Positions 9,165-17,816 are shown, numbered from the stretch's first letter. The stretch is 64,000 nucleotides of DNA from an uncultured Colwellia sp. (GCA_913058395.1 CAJXQI010000023.1:1-64000), one strand, 5' to 3'. Made by a program: numbers and translations. Notes: a model not told the origin generated them from the sequence alone.

Positions 9165-9914
9165 TTAAAGGCGTTTAATCAATTGATCAAACATCTGCTT
9201 TATTTGCAGATCACCAAAACTATAAACTCCCTCTTGTGCAGAGAACGCACGAAATACCGTTGGAAAATCAGTTGAATCTAAATCCTTCATAATAGCGAGT
9301 AACTGTCGCTCAGGATAACCTAAGCCGCTTTCATCAAGTGTTCGCCTCTCTTGTGCTTCAATAGCAGGAACTAAAAAAGGCATAACATTATTTAGCTTGC
9401 CCGCAATAATATGCATCTGTTGATAATCTTGTTTTTGATACAAAGACCACAATTGCACCAGTAGTTTTTTATGCTCCCCGGATAGTTTTTGGCGGTTTTT
9501 CAGAGCGTCTATTAGTTCTTGCTCAGACATAGCAGCAAAACTATACTCATTGCCTTCATTTGGGCGCACAAGATAAATGTTATCAACGGCTGTGTAGTTC
9601 GCTAATAAGTGTATAACAAACCAAAAGTTAGCTTGGCAAAATAAGTCATCCTCAAACCAGCATATAACTTCTCTATCAAATGGCAGCGCTATTATTTTTT
9701 CTATTTCAGGCACTGTTTTAAGGTAATAGTCTTCAGCGTTAAAGCCATCATATTCAGCAATAAAGTTTGCACGGTTACGATAAAATTCAGTTAAAGAATT
9801 ACCTTGAACGTTACCATCAATCAAACATTCTCGAGCTATGATTAGTTCGGCTTCAATCAAACCATGTAACTGGCCTTTCAATGAGTCTCCGTTAAGAATA
9901 TGAACTTGCTTCAC
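9165..9914 (-). CDS. DUF1835 domain-containing protein
   Basis: A 249-residue cytoplasmic protein with no signal peptide or membrane segment. The N-terminal half has the DUF1835 pattern: VHILNGDSLKGQL at residues 4-16, then IIARECLIDG, and an aspartate- and tryptophan-rich EVICWFEDDLFCQANFWFVIHLL stretch near 100-125 split over a strand and helix. The C-terminal half is helical with ERRTLDESGLGYPERQLL near 190, as in DUF1835 proteins that carry a second helical domain. Biochemical function is unknown. It is a single gene, convergent with yfbR. Confidence 0.78.
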   Translation of the reverse strand: MKQVHILNGDSLKGQLHGLIEAELIIARECLIDGNVQGNSLTEFYRNRANFIAEYDGFNAEDYYLKTVPEIEKIIALPFDREVICWFEDDLFCQANFWFVIHLLANYTAVDNIYLVRPNEGNEYSFAAMSEQELIDALKNRQKLSGEHKKLLVQLWSLYQKQDYQQMHIIAGKLNNVMPFLVPAIEAQERRTLDESGLGYPERQLLAIMKDLDSTDFPTVFRAFSAQEGVYSFGDLQIKQMFDQLIKRL

Positions 9915-10020
9915 TTTTTATCCTTTAAGTTGGTAATATTTTACTTTTCGACACGTGCTTACTGAGTTAGAAATACTGAACTAGATATTTTTAAAAACAG
10001 CTATCATTAAAAGTAATTTA

Positions 10021-10048
10021 GCCAATATATGCAAGCGCGTATATTGGC
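10021..10048 (-). terminator. inverted repeat, possible terminator of the 60-residue gene
   Basis: GCCAATATA (10021-10029) pairs with TATATTGGC (10040-10048) around a 10-base loop. It lies 42 bases past the stop of the small gene. The stem is good but no T-run follows directly on either strand, so termination is uncertain. Confidence 0.4.
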
Positions 10049-10089
10049 AATTATCATTAAAACTTAAAGTCATCCAGCCATACCCCAAC

Positions 10090-10272
10090 CTAGTTATAAC
10101 CTAAAACAAAGCCAAATGAAGCGTCTGCTTGATTATCATTTTTTAAAGGGTGCTGTTGTGCGTAATTCAAGGTTTCAACTAGTTGGTGATTATCGCCACG
10201 ACAATTCATACGCATGCTTTCATGATATTGAGTTAATTCTTTTGTATTTTTAAAATCATTAATAGAAGCCAT
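10090..10272 (-). CDS. small 60-residue protein of unknown function
   Basis: I choose ATG 10272 because GAGGAAAA lies 6-9 bases before it on the minus strand; an open frame continues upstream to 10437 but that part has no ribosome site and reads like non-coding sequence. The product is polar, with no membrane segment: it starts MASINDFKNTKEL, has CRGDNHQLVETLNYAQQHP in the middle and ends in FGFVLGYN. I do not recognise the family. A perfect 8-bp inverted repeat sits 26 bases upstream of the start, suggesting control of its expression. Confidence 0.6.
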   Translation of the reverse strand: MASINDFKNTKELTQYHESMRMNCRGDNHQLVETLNYAQQHPLKNDNQADASFGFVLGYN

Positions 10273-10600
10273 AATTTTTTCCTCATAAAATATTGGTGGT
10301 AAGTACTTTCCTGTACTTACATATGATTGATTGCAAAACGTACGCCAACAAAGATAAATAAACCAAGCCCATGATTTTAAATAATAAAATAAAAGTAGAT
10401 AAATGTGTTTACGATTGCATAAAATAGTAATTTGCATTTTGCAAAGCAGTTTAAGTAGCTATTGGCAAATATGTAGGTAAATATCGTGAATTTAATATTT
10501 GTTAACTATGTATCGAAAAGCTATTGCCCGTTAAACTGATAGCCACTTAAGTATTATGCCAGTAATCACATAGATAAATAATTTAGGAAGTTTTTAAATA
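10273..10600. other. divergent intergenic with regulatory inverted repeat
   Basis: About 330 AT-rich bases between the small minus-strand gene and the PqiA-like gene. Apart from the inverted repeat at 10299-10320 I see no strong promoter pair and no further gene. Confidence 0.5.
10299..10320. promoter_or_regulatory. 8-bp inverted repeat before the 60-residue gene
   Basis: GTAAGTAC (10299-10306) and GTACTTAC (10313-10320) are perfect reverse complements separated by TTTCCT. It begins 26 bases upstream of the small gene's start codon. It could be an operator, or an RNA hairpin in the leader whose loop reads AGGAAA on the minus strand. Confidence 0.5.
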
Positions 10601-11179
10601 ATGATAAGAAAACATTTAGGTTTTTTAATTAACCTCATTGCCATTGCACTATTCATACCCGGTATTTTATTACCGATGTTTTCACTAAATATGGCGATGA
10701 CAGCTAATGTCAGTGGCGCTGAACTTACCAACACATTGATCGACAAAAACCTGTCTTTGTTACAAACCATTCAAGAGCTGTGGCAGGATGAACGCCTGTT
10801 GGTTGCAGGACTAATTTTTGCTTTTTCAATTTGTATTCCAGTCATAAAATTTACGTTGCTAAGCTTTGCTTATGCTAAAAAGCATTCAACATTAGAAGTT
10901 AGAATTTATAACTTTATCAGCCAAATTGGAAAATGGTCGATGGCAGACGTATTCGTTGTCGCAATATTCCTTGCGGTATTATCAACCAACCACGCAGAAA
11001 CCGCGACACAACAACAATTAGCGCTATTTGGCTTCAAGTTAGACTTAATTGTCAGTAGTGAAACGTTATCGGCATTGGGTGCAGGGTTTTATTACTTTAC
11101 CGCATACTGCTTATTATCTTTACTTGGTACCGCTATCAGCCAAAGCAGTATTTCATATCAAGCCAAGAACAGTAATTGA
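10601..11179 (+). CDS. PqiA-like inner-membrane protein (single domain)
   Basis: A 192-residue protein with about four membrane segments: residues 8-28, about 65-90, 115-130 and 155-175. The segments LFIPGILLPMFSLNM near the start and GKWSMADVFVVAIFLAVLSTN near 110-130 match the PqiA (paraquat-inducible protein A) domain. E. coli PqiA has two such domains and zinc-binding cysteines; this protein has one domain and lacks the cysteine motif. PqiA/LetA proteins couple to MCE-type lipid transporters, but no MCE gene is next to it, so its partner is unknown. AGGAAG lies before the ATG. Confidence 0.8.
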   Translation: MIRKHLGFLINLIAIALFIPGILLPMFSLNMAMTANVSGAELTNTLIDKNLSLLQTIQELWQDERLLVAGLIFAFSICIPVIKFTLLSFAYAKKHSTLEVRIYNFISQIGKWSMADVFVVAIFLAVLSTNHAETATQQQLALFGFKLDLIVSSETLSALGAGFYYFTAYCLLSLLGTAISQSSISYQAKNSN

Positions 11180-11294
11180 GGAGCGTTTTCCAAAATATAG
11201 CACCGTATTACCGCGATATTTATAAGTACAATGATTAGCTTTATTTAAGCTTGTGATTCTGAAGTTTCATTGAGGATATTGATATTTTTTGCAG

Positions 11295-11329
11295 TATATT
11301 GCTGATCACGATATAGACTCAGCAATATA
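11295..11329. repeat. 11-bp inverted repeat spanning the stop codon of the P-loop gene
   Basis: TATATTGCTGA (11295-11305) and TCAGCAATATA (11319-11329) are perfect complements with a 13-base loop. It covers the 3' end of the P-loop gene (stop at 11306). Neither side has a proper T-run, so it may stabilise the 3' end rather than terminate. Confidence 0.5.
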
Positions 11330-11848
11330 TTCCTTTGCCTCTTTAGGAGACTTTAGCCTTACAAAATTAATATGTGAATATTCATCAGATGTCATTATGC
11401 CAAGATATTTTTTACGATTAGAATGATAATTCTGTAATGTCCAAAGAATTATCGACTTTCTACTTAAAAAGGTTTTTTGAAACGATTCAACATTCCCGGT
11501 GTTAGGCCATATTTCTCGTTTACTTACAATGCGCTGAATGGCCCTTTTAAATGCCTGAAATACCGTGCGACTGAGCGAGTAGTCAATCCAAATAACAGTA
11601 TGAACCCTAGCCCATTTTAATGATGAGGTTCTTGAATAATTACCATCAAGAACCCAGCCATCATTTGATATGGCAGCCTGCACCTTAGGAAGAAACTCAC
11701 TATTATTCGACTCTTGCCAATTTGGCTTCCAAAATAGTTCATCCATCTCGATATATTTAACATTTAATTTAGCCGCTAATGCTTTGCTAAATGTTGACTT
11801 ACCGCTAGCGCTAGTGCCAACTACATTGATGTTTTTAGCAGTATTCAC
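11306..11848 (-). CDS. P-loop nucleotide kinase-like / FlaR-type topology modulation protein
   Basis: A 180-residue P-loop protein. Walker A is GTSASGKST at residues 11-19. IEMDELFWKPNW follows at about 33-44, where D and the downstream WVLDGNYSR (about 65-73) match the adenylate-kinase-like family often annotated DNA topology modulation protein FlaR or AAA ATPase. VHTVIWIDYSLSRTVFQAFKRAIQR follows in the middle. The substrate is unknown; related proteins are predicted small-molecule kinases. It is a single gene, with a tandem repeat about 50 bases upstream of its start and a hairpin over its stop. Confidence 0.8.
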   Translation of the reverse strand: MNTAKNINVVGTSASGKSTFSKALAAKLNVKYIEMDELFWKPNWQESNNSEFLPKVQAAISNDGWVLDGNYSRTSSLKWARVHTVIWIDYSLSRTVFQAFKRAIQRIVSKREIWPNTGNVESFQKTFLSRKSIILWTLQNYHSNRKKYLGIMTSDEYSHINFVRLKSPKEAKEYIAESIS

Positions 11849-11891
11849 AGATGCCTCAGTATATGACGTACATGGTTAAGCAGCGTAATAC

Positions 11892-11935
11892 CTATTTAAA
11901 TAGCTGACTATTTAAAGGGCTGACTATTTAAAGGG
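11892..11935. repeat. 16-bp tandem repeat (two full copies plus a partial one)
   Basis: The unit CTGACTATTTAAAGGG occurs at 11904-11919 and again at 11920-11935, and a related CTATTTAAA partial copy sits at 11895. It lies just upstream of the P-loop gene and may be a replication-slippage product. Confidence 0.8.
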
Positions 11936-12099
11936 CTAATCATTGTTTGCCAAAATATATACCGAAAACGAGTAAACTTCTCTACCGGTTTTAAATTCTT
12001 ATTTTGTTACGATTTCACTCTTAACGCAGAATAAACAACCGACGGTTTTAGCATTCAATTACCAACACTCAGTTTATTTATTACACAACAAACAAGACG

Positions 12100-13014
12100 T
12101 TAAAAAACTGACCACCCCGTGCGCTGAACCAACATTTCTAGCGCTAGAGTACCCAATTTACTATTGCCAATTTTATCAAGCCCCGGCGACCAAACAGCAA
12201 TTGACGCTTTGCCCGGAGCAATAGCTAATATGCCTCCACCGACACCGCTTTTTCCAGGTAAGCCAACACGAAAAGCAAACTCACCTGAACCGTCATAATG
12301 CCCACACATCATCATCAACGAATTTATCCGCCTAGCTCTATGCGATGATACAACTCTAGATCCGGTACTTTGATTTACACCATCAGACACTAAAAACAAC
12401 CCTGATTTTGCTAATTGCTCACAACTCATTGAAATTGAACACTGATGATAATAAACCCCTAACAGTTTATCTATTTGATGCTCAATACGATTGAATGAGG
12501 CCATAAAGTGCGCTAATGATGAATTACGATGTCCTGATGCAAGCTCCGACATAGCGACTTTTTCATCAATACCTACGCTATCGTCATTGGCAATATAACG
12601 AACGAATTGCAAAATTTCAGCCAACGATTCTTTAGGCTCATGCCCCATCATAATTGCATCAACAATGGCAATAGCACCGGCATTTATAAACGGGTTACGT
12701 GGTTTACCATGTTCATGTTCCAGTTGAACAATAGAGTTAAATGGATCGCCCGACGGCTCTCGACCAACTTTTGTCCACACCCTATCGCCTATTTTTCCTA
12801 ATGCTAGCGTTAGGCTAAATACCTTAGATATACTTTGAATTGAAAATAACTGTTGAGCACACCCTGCGCTAAACACTTGCCCATTTGGCAAAGCGACTGA
12901 AATACCAAATTGATTTGGATTGATTGTCGCAAGTTCAGGAATATAATCAGCAACTTTACCTCTGTCTGTATTCTCACTCATGAACTCGGCAATTTCATTT
13001 AGAATTTCTTGCAA
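12100..13014 (-). CDS. glsA: glutaminase (GlsA family)
   Basis: A 304-residue serine-dependent beta-lactamase-like glutaminase that hydrolyses glutamine to glutamate and ammonia in the cytoplasm. The catalytic Ser-Lys pair is S61-x-x-K64 in [10 protein letters not shown]. Other family blocks are [11 protein letters not shown] near 86, [12 protein letters not shown] near 104 and the C-terminal [15 protein letters not shown] near 250. The length is that of E. coli GlsA/GlsB. It ends at WSVF 28 bases after a TTTATTTATT-rich stretch; no strong terminator is seen. It stands alone between unrelated genes. Confidence 0.96.
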   Translation of the reverse strand: MQEILNEIAEFMSENTDRGKVADYIPELATINPNQFGISVALPNGQVFSAGCAQQLFSIQSISKVFSLTLALGKIGDRVWTKVGREPSGDPFNSIVQLEHEHGKPRNPFINAGAIAIVDAIMMGHEPKESLAEILQFVRYIANDDSVGIDEKVAMSELASGHRNSSLAHFMASFNRIEHQIDKLLGVYYHQCSISMSCEQLAKSGLFLVSDGVNQSTGSRVVSSHRARRINSLMMMCGHYDGSGEFAFRVGLPGKSGVGGGILAIAPGKASIAVWSPGLDKIGNSKLGTLALEMLVQRTGWSVF

Positions 13015-13361
13015 GTCTTTTTACTCTATCACTATCAATGGTGATGTTTTTATCACAATAAAACAGGCAAGGACAAAGATAATTTTATTTTTTAATGACG
13101 TTTAGCAAAATAGATGAATACGTGCCGAGTTACTTCTTTAATATTGAGCGGTAACACACAAAATTTTTGCGCTCTTTAATGGCCAATATAATGCCATGTT
13201 AAAAGAAAAATTTTAGTGGCCTAAAGTGTGAAAATAGTATTTACGCTGCATAGTTTCAAGCGCTACTGTGTATAGCAACTTAATAACAAACTGGCTCCAG
13301 GTATTATAATGCTTACAGACACCATCAATAACGCCAACATTAGAGAGAATTTTTACTACAT
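13015..13361. other. intergenic, no gene seen
   Basis: About 350 AT-rich bases between the glutaminase promoter region and the DoxX-like gene. No open frame with a ribosome site, no convincing hairpin. It borders the rearranged IS scar and may itself contain decayed sequence. Confidence 0.5.
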
Positions 13362-13748
13362 TCATGCGCCTTTCTTCTTAAAGTCATCTTTTAATTCATG
13401 TAGTAATATAAAGCTAAAGCCAATCAAAGCAATATTAGTAGTAACAGGGTTAAATGCTTCAATAAGTAAATGAGGCTGCATCATAGCAACAAAACCTAAC
13501 AATCCTGTAAGCCCTATAATATTAATTAAAATAATCGCTTTTGAACGATATAAAACAAAGAATAATATCCCGAAGATAACCTCACCTGCGCCTGCTATTT
13601 TAGTCACAAAGTAAGAAAGCTCTATTGATAAACCTAAACTAGATGTCATCAATTTTTCTAGTGGGGCTATATGCACAAGCTTTGGGAAAATACCTTGATA
13701 TAGCCAACTAAAGGCAATGATGAACCGTGCAATTTGTATTGATGACAA
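13362..13748 (-). CDS. DoxX-like small membrane protein
   Basis: A 128-residue protein with four hydrophobic segments. FSWLYQGIFPKLVHIAPLEKL at residues 13-33, an AGAGEVIFGILFFVLYRS helix near 52-70 and AFNPVTTNIALIGFSFILLHEL at the end fit the DoxX-like (DoxX_3) family. Function is unknown; relatives sit beside or fused to NAD(P)-binding epimerase-like proteins. It is 27 bases downstream of a second, truncated DoxX-like gene. The intact length and open frame suggest it is still functional. Confidence 0.72.
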   Translation of the reverse strand: MSSIQIARFIIAFSWLYQGIFPKLVHIAPLEKLMTSSLGLSIELSYFVTKIAGAGEVIFGILFFVLYRSKAIILINIIGLTGLLGFVAMMQPHLLIEAFNPVTTNIALIGFSFILLHELKDDFKKKGA

Positions 13749-13775
13749 GGTGAACCTCTTTACTACTGAATTGAA

Positions 13776-14084
13776 TTATTCGATTTTCGTTGAACCTATA
13801 TTGACGTTACTGGCATATACATAACCAATCAAAACAACAATAGGAATATTCTTAACTATGGGCCCAAATGGATGCAACCAAAAACTCGGATCTATAAACG
13901 TTAAAAGTAAAGTGTAAATTGCAATTACGCATACTTGCACAATACAACATAACTTGCTTTTAACTGATGTTATTAACCAAAGCCCAAGTATTATGTCTAA
14001 GATTCCGCCAGCATAAATTGATACATCGGCAATTGCCCCTGTGATATTGGCGTTCGCTAATAATGATGTAGAGTGCGAGTTCAC
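13776..14084 (-). pseudogene. truncated DoxX-like membrane protein, 5' end replaced by IS sequence
   Basis: The open frame gives 102 residues. From about residue 9 (ANITGAIADVSIYAGGILD...) it matches the DoxX-like pattern, including FWLHPFGPIVKNIPIVVLIGY, but the first helix is missing. The first eight codons lie in the IS5 transposase remnant read on the opposite strand, so the junction is near 14062 and the present ATG comes from the IS. In many relatives this domain is the C-terminus of an SDR/epimerase-like protein, so a much larger N-terminal part may have been lost. Whether the fragment is translated is unknown. Confidence 0.65.
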
Positions 14085-14550
14085 TGATGGCAGCTATGTT
14101 GAAGCACATCAACATAGTACAGGTGCCGCCTCGAAACAGGAACAAGCGATAGCATTAAGTAGTGGCGGTAATACCAGCAAAATTCACTTAGCTGTTGATA
14201 GCTATGGCCTACCTATTGAATTTATGATTACAGGCGGTGATGTTCACGATAGTAAGGTGGCAAATGAATTAATTGGTTTATTACCTCAAGGTGATTTTGT
14301 TATCGCAAATAAAGTGCGAGAGCGAATCTCAAGACTTGCAATACCTAGAAAGCAAAACTCAAAAGTGGGGAATGATGATATCGAATGGTGCTTGTATAAA
14401 TATAGGCACTTAGTTGAAAATGCATTTGCGAGACTAAAGCACTTCCGTGCTATAGCGACAAGATATGACAAATTAAAATTACAGTTTGAGAGTATGTTAG
14501 CAATGGCGTGCGCAATGATTTGGCTGCCAATGTGAAAGATCAACAGAGCC
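14062..14550 (+). mobile_element. IS5-family element remnant (right part only)
   Basis: The 3' part of an IS5-type (IS427-like) element: a truncated transposase frame, then a terminal sequence GATCAACAGAGCC at 14538-14550 whose reverse complement (GGCTCTGTTGATC) looks like an IS5-family terminal inverted repeat. No matching left end is present; the left edge abuts the DoxX-like fragment near 14062. The element is therefore an immobile relic that took part in a deletion. Confidence 0.75.
14065..14535 (+). pseudogene. IS5-family transposase, N-terminally truncated and internally deleted
   Basis: About 156 codons cover the C-terminal DDE catalytic part: FTDGSYVEAHQHS (first catalytic D), HLAVDSYGLP and TGGDVHDSK, then IPRKQNSKVGNDD and YRHLVENAFARLKHFRAIATRYDK (the last catalytic E). 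The usual YD-containing stretch after VIA(D)K is missing: IANK runs straight into VRERI, and the usual catalytic D before K is N here. Roughly the first 100 residues are absent. The protein cannot be an active transposase. Confidence 0.85.
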
Positions 14551-14551
14551 T

Positions 14552-14662
14552 AATGAAATCAGCTTATTCGATGCAAGTGCTGTGAATGATGCTCGTTCAA
14601 CGGCACAAAGAAGAGCCGTGGGTATATCGGTATACGAACAAATTCAGTCAATTAAAGAATAA
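14552..14662 (+). pseudogene. orphan 3' end of an unidentified gene cut by the IS
   Basis: Directly after the IS terminus an open frame of 36 codons runs to a TAA at 14660-14662. It has a protein-like composition (starting NEISLFDASAVNDARS and ending ISVYEQIQSIKE) but has no start codon or ribosome site of its own. It looks like the surviving C-terminus of the gene into which the IS inserted. I do not recognise the family. Confidence 0.45.
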
Positions 14663-15063
14663 CTCTTAGCTTTAAAGTATTAACGTTTGCCTTTACAAGT
14701 TAATTTAAAAATTCATATTCAAAGTGGCTTTCAAATCACTACGCTAACGACACTGCCATTCCACTCCGCGTTAAACTTTGTTCGTAAAACAAACTCGTAA
14801 TATTTTCTAAGCTAGTACCCATGGTGTAGAAAAATCAGCTAACAACTACATCAATACCGCATTGATCATTTCCCATAGTTTACGAACAAGCTGACTCGCG
14901 ATGAATAAATTAATAAACTAACGCATAAGGGAAAGGTAATATCATGATTTTCTTATTTTTGATGTTATGCGGTTACTAAAGTGCAACTTTAACGGTATTC
15001 ATTCGGCAAATATACGGGTAAAATCCCTGCTCTTAAAATTTAGCGAATAAGTAAGTAGTACAA
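14663..15063. other. intergenic upstream of the U32 gene
   Basis: About 400 bases. I see no gene. The part next to 15064 must contain the promoter of the U32 gene; a TAAAAT hexamer at 15019-15024 is a weak -10 candidate. Confidence 0.5.
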
Positions 15064-17364
15064 ATGGATCATAAAATTGAATTATTAGCCCCCGGCGGCG
15101 ATGTTGATGCAATTAAAGCGGCAATTATTGCAGGTGCTGACGCAGTATATTGTGGCTTAGATACACTAAATGCCCGAAATCGCGCTGCTAATATTTCCTT
15201 TGAACAACTCATTGGTATCATTCGCTTAGCACATCAATATGACTGCCAGATATTTTTAACCTTAAATGTTATTATTTTAGAGCGTGAATTTAAGTCTATT
15301 GCCAAGTTACTAAGTAAATTAGTTAACACCACGTTAGATGGCGTTATCGTGCAAGATATCGGCATGTTTAATATTATTACCAAACATTTTCCGACGTTAG
15401 ACATTCATGCTTCTACTCAGTTAACCACGCACAATGTTGGTCAAATTCCATTTTTGAAAAAATTGGGCGCTTCTCGAGTTAACTTATCTCGTGAATTGAA
15501 TTTACGCGAGATTACCGCAATAAATAAAGTGTGTATTGAGCAAGACGTACTAACTGAAGTATTTGTTCACGGCTCACTTTGTGTTGCCTTTTCAGGTTTA
15601 TGTTATTCAACCTCTGCCAGTGTTGGCAACTCAGGTAACCGCGGCAGATGCAGCCAAGCATGCCGTGAAGAATATGAAACAACACCGTCTGGGCATAACT
15701 TCCCACTTAATATTAAAGACAATTCAGCCTTTTTTGATTTACCGGCCTTAATCGATGCAGGTGTTCATTCATTTAAAATTGAAGGTCGTATTAAAGGCGC
15801 AAACTATGTTCACACCGTGGTTGACAGCTTTCGCAAACAAATTGACGGTTTCCTTAATACCGGTGAATTAACCCAAGATGGCGAGCGCTTATATAAAGTA
15901 TTTAACCGTGATTTCTCAAATGCTTTTTTACGTGGCGATTTAAATCAATCAATGTTTATCGATAACCCGCGCGATAACTCAAAAGTTCACGCGGTAAATA
16001 AACACAAAGCTGACGATAGCCAAACTATTTCAATTGTACAAATTCAAGACGTAGAGCAAAACCTACAAGCTGACAAAAATGATATTGAAGCAGAAGTAGT
16101 GGAGAAAATTAAGCACTTAAGCATTGAAAAAGTGCCACTTACTTTAAGCTTTGCTGGCGAACTTGAAAAGCCGTTAACGGTTACAGTAACAACAACAGGA
16201 TTTTCAGTTGAGCAAAATACCTTTACGGTGCAATCAAGCAGTTTAATGAGAGCAAGTGATCAAGCGTGTATTGACCCTGCAACAATAAACAAGCGTTTTA
16301 AAAGCTTTAACAATGCCGAATTTTTACTTAACGAGTTAAACTGCGACAAGTTAAATGATGGTTTAAGTATTCCTTTTAAAGAACTAACAGCGCTTAAAAA
16401 TGAAATTGCTAGCACACTGAATAATTCAGTAACGGTATTACCAGAAGTGACTTTACCACCGCTAGTTAATCACCCAAAGGCTGCCCCTGAAAATGGAAGT
16501 AAAGCTAAGTTATCACTGTTAATTTGTGATGAAGCTGATGTTGAGTTAGCTAATGTTACTGATGCCGACATTTACTTTAAACTGCCGGACGCGTACAAAC
16601 GTGAATGTACTAAATATGTTGGTTTTTTACAGGAAAATCCTCGTTTAATTCCATGGTTTCCTGCTGTACTTATCGGTAAAGATTACGACGTAGCGGTTAA
16701 TATTTTAGAACAAGTTAAACCAGCATTAATTGTAACGAATAATACTGGTATTGCTTGTCGTGCCAATGAACTGGGCATTAAGTGGATTGCCGGGCCATTT
16801 TTAAATACCACCAATTCATACGCATTATTGGCAATGAAAGAAAGCTTCGATTGTAGTGGCGCCTTTATTTCTAACGAGATAAACGCCATGCAGATGAAGA
16901 ATATTGCTCGTCCAGAAAACTTCAAATTGTTCTACAGCATTTACCACCCTATTTTGTTGATGACCAGCCGCCAGTGTTTCTTCCAACAAAGCGTCGGTTG
17001 TGAAAAACCACGTATCGACAACGGTTGTATGCTTTCATGTGATAAATCGACCAGCATCACTAACCTTAAAGGTGTGTCGTTTGCTATCGATAAACAAAAA
17101 GCTGGTTATCCAAGTATTTATAACCAAGATCAGTTTTTGAATATGGAAATTATTGAAGACTTGTCACACTTATTTGACGGCTTTATGATTGACTTAACCA
17201 ACATTGGCGCCGGAGATAGAGAGTCTCCAGATAAAGCCTTGTTGATCAGCCAGTTTGAAGATTTATTGTCGAATCAAGCATCAAATAGCCAATCAGCAAC
17301 AAAACAGCAGCTAAATGACTTAGTACCTGAGTCAACGAATATTCAATACCACAATGGTTTGTAA
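15064..17364 (+). CDS. U32 family protein, RlhA-like (23S rRNA hydroxylation)
   Basis: A 766-residue peptidase U32 family member. The N-terminal domain (ELLAPGGDVDAIKAAI..., GADAVYCG near residue 25-32) is a TIM-like barrel. Residues about 165-205 carry FVHGSLCVAFSGLCYSTSA and GRCSQACR, closely like E. coli RlhA (YdcP), whose cysteines bind iron-sulfur and which makes 5-hydroxycytidine at C2501 of 23S rRNA. FKIEGRIKGANYV follows. A DUF3656-type middle region and a C-terminal domain with SRQCFFQQSVGC and NGCMLSC cysteines follow. E. coli RlhA is about 650 residues, so this is a long version. TrhP-type tRNA hydroxylation is the alternative. Confidence 0.82.
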   Translation: MDHKIELLAPGGDVDAIKAAIIAGADAVYCGLDTLNARNRAANISFEQLIGIIRLAHQYDCQIFLTLNVIILEREFKSIAKLLSKLVNTTLDGVIVQDIGMFNIITKHFPTLDIHASTQLTTHNVGQIPFLKKLGASRVNLSRELNLREITAINKVCIEQDVLTEVFVHGSLCVAFSGLCYSTSASVGNSGNRGRCSQACREEYETTPSGHNFPLNIKDNSAFFDLPALIDAGVHSFKIEGRIKGANYVHTVVDSFRKQIDGFLNTGELTQDGERLYKVFNRDFSNAFLRGDLNQSMFIDNPRDNSKVHAVNKHKADDSQTISIVQIQDVEQNLQADKNDIEAEVVEKIKHLSIEKVPLTLSFAGELEKPLTVTVTTTGFSVEQNTFTVQSSSLMRASDQACIDPATINKRFKSFNNAEFLLNELNCDKLNDGLSIPFKELTALKNEIASTLNNSVTVLPEVTLPPLVNHPKAAPENGSKAKLSLLICDEADVELANVTDADIYFKLPDAYKRECTKYVGFLQENPRLIPWFPAVLIGKDYDVAVNILEQVKPALIVTNNTGIACRANELGIKWIAGPFLNTTNSYALLAMKESFDCSGAFISNEINAMQMKNIARPENFKLFYSIYHPILLMTSRQCFFQQSVGCEKPRIDNGCMLSCDKSTSITNLKGVSFAIDKQKAGYPSIYNQDQFLNMEIIEDLSHLFDGFMIDLTNIGAGDRESPDKALLISQFEDLLSNQASNSQSATKQQLNDLVPESTNIQYHNGL

Positions 17365-17391
17365 GTAGAGTTAGCTGTAATTATCTAAGAG

Positions 17392-17428
17392 AAAAAAGCA
17401 CTGTTATTGCAAAATAACAGTGCTTTTT
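17392..17428 (+). terminator. strong bidirectional terminator
   Basis: A 16-bp perfect stem (AAAAGCACTGTTATT arm, 17393-17408, with 17413-17428) and a GCAA tetraloop, flanked by A-run and T-run. It ends the U32 gene and can also end the convergent VOC gene. Confidence 0.93.
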
Positions 17429-17456
17429 CATTTTAAAACCAAAACACTTACGCTAG

Positions 17457-17816
17457 TTAAGTATTTTCTATAATCCAAACCGCGAATTCATTGCCGCTTG
17501 GTTCAATAAAATGGAAACGACGGCCACCAGGGAACGAAAAAATAGCGGTAGATATTTTGCCGCCAGCAGATTCAACTATTGCTTGAGTGCTTTCCAAGTC
17601 ATCACTTTTAAGTACCAATAATGCCGAACCATTCGCGGCCAAAGACGTTAACTCTGCTTGATAAAAGCCGCCGTCTAAACCTTGGCCAGTAAAAGCTGTG
17701 TATTCGGGGCCAAAGTCTTGAAATTCCCAGCCAAAAGCTTGCTCGAAGAACTGCTTTGTTGCTGGAATATTACAGGCTGGAAATTCAACATAATTTAATT
17801 TTAAGTTCGCTGACAT
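17457..17816 (-). CDS. VOC (glyoxalase/bleomycin resistance-like) family protein
   Basis: A 119-residue single VOC domain of the PhnB/YaeR kind: KLNYVEFPACNIPATKQFFEQAFGW at the start, GLDGGFY near 50, LLVLKSDDLESTQAIVE near 70 and a final FPGGRRFHFIEPSGNEFAVW. H101-like and glutamate residues in FHFIEPSGNEFAVW would be metal ligands in catalytic members. Proteins of this shape are often annotated glyoxalase without known substrate. The gene is monocistronic and convergent with the U32 gene across a shared terminator. Confidence 0.86.
   Translation of the reverse strand: MSANLKLNYVEFPACNIPATKQFFEQAFGWEFQDFGPEYTAFTGQGLDGGFYQAELTSLAANGSALLVLKSDDLESTQAIVESAGGKISTAIFSFPGGRRFHFIEPSGNEFAVWIIENT

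Noticed and set aside
10273-10437. N-terminal extension of the 60-residue frame
   Set aside because: No ribosome site at 10437, sequence looks non-coding, and a strong SD precedes ATG 10272.
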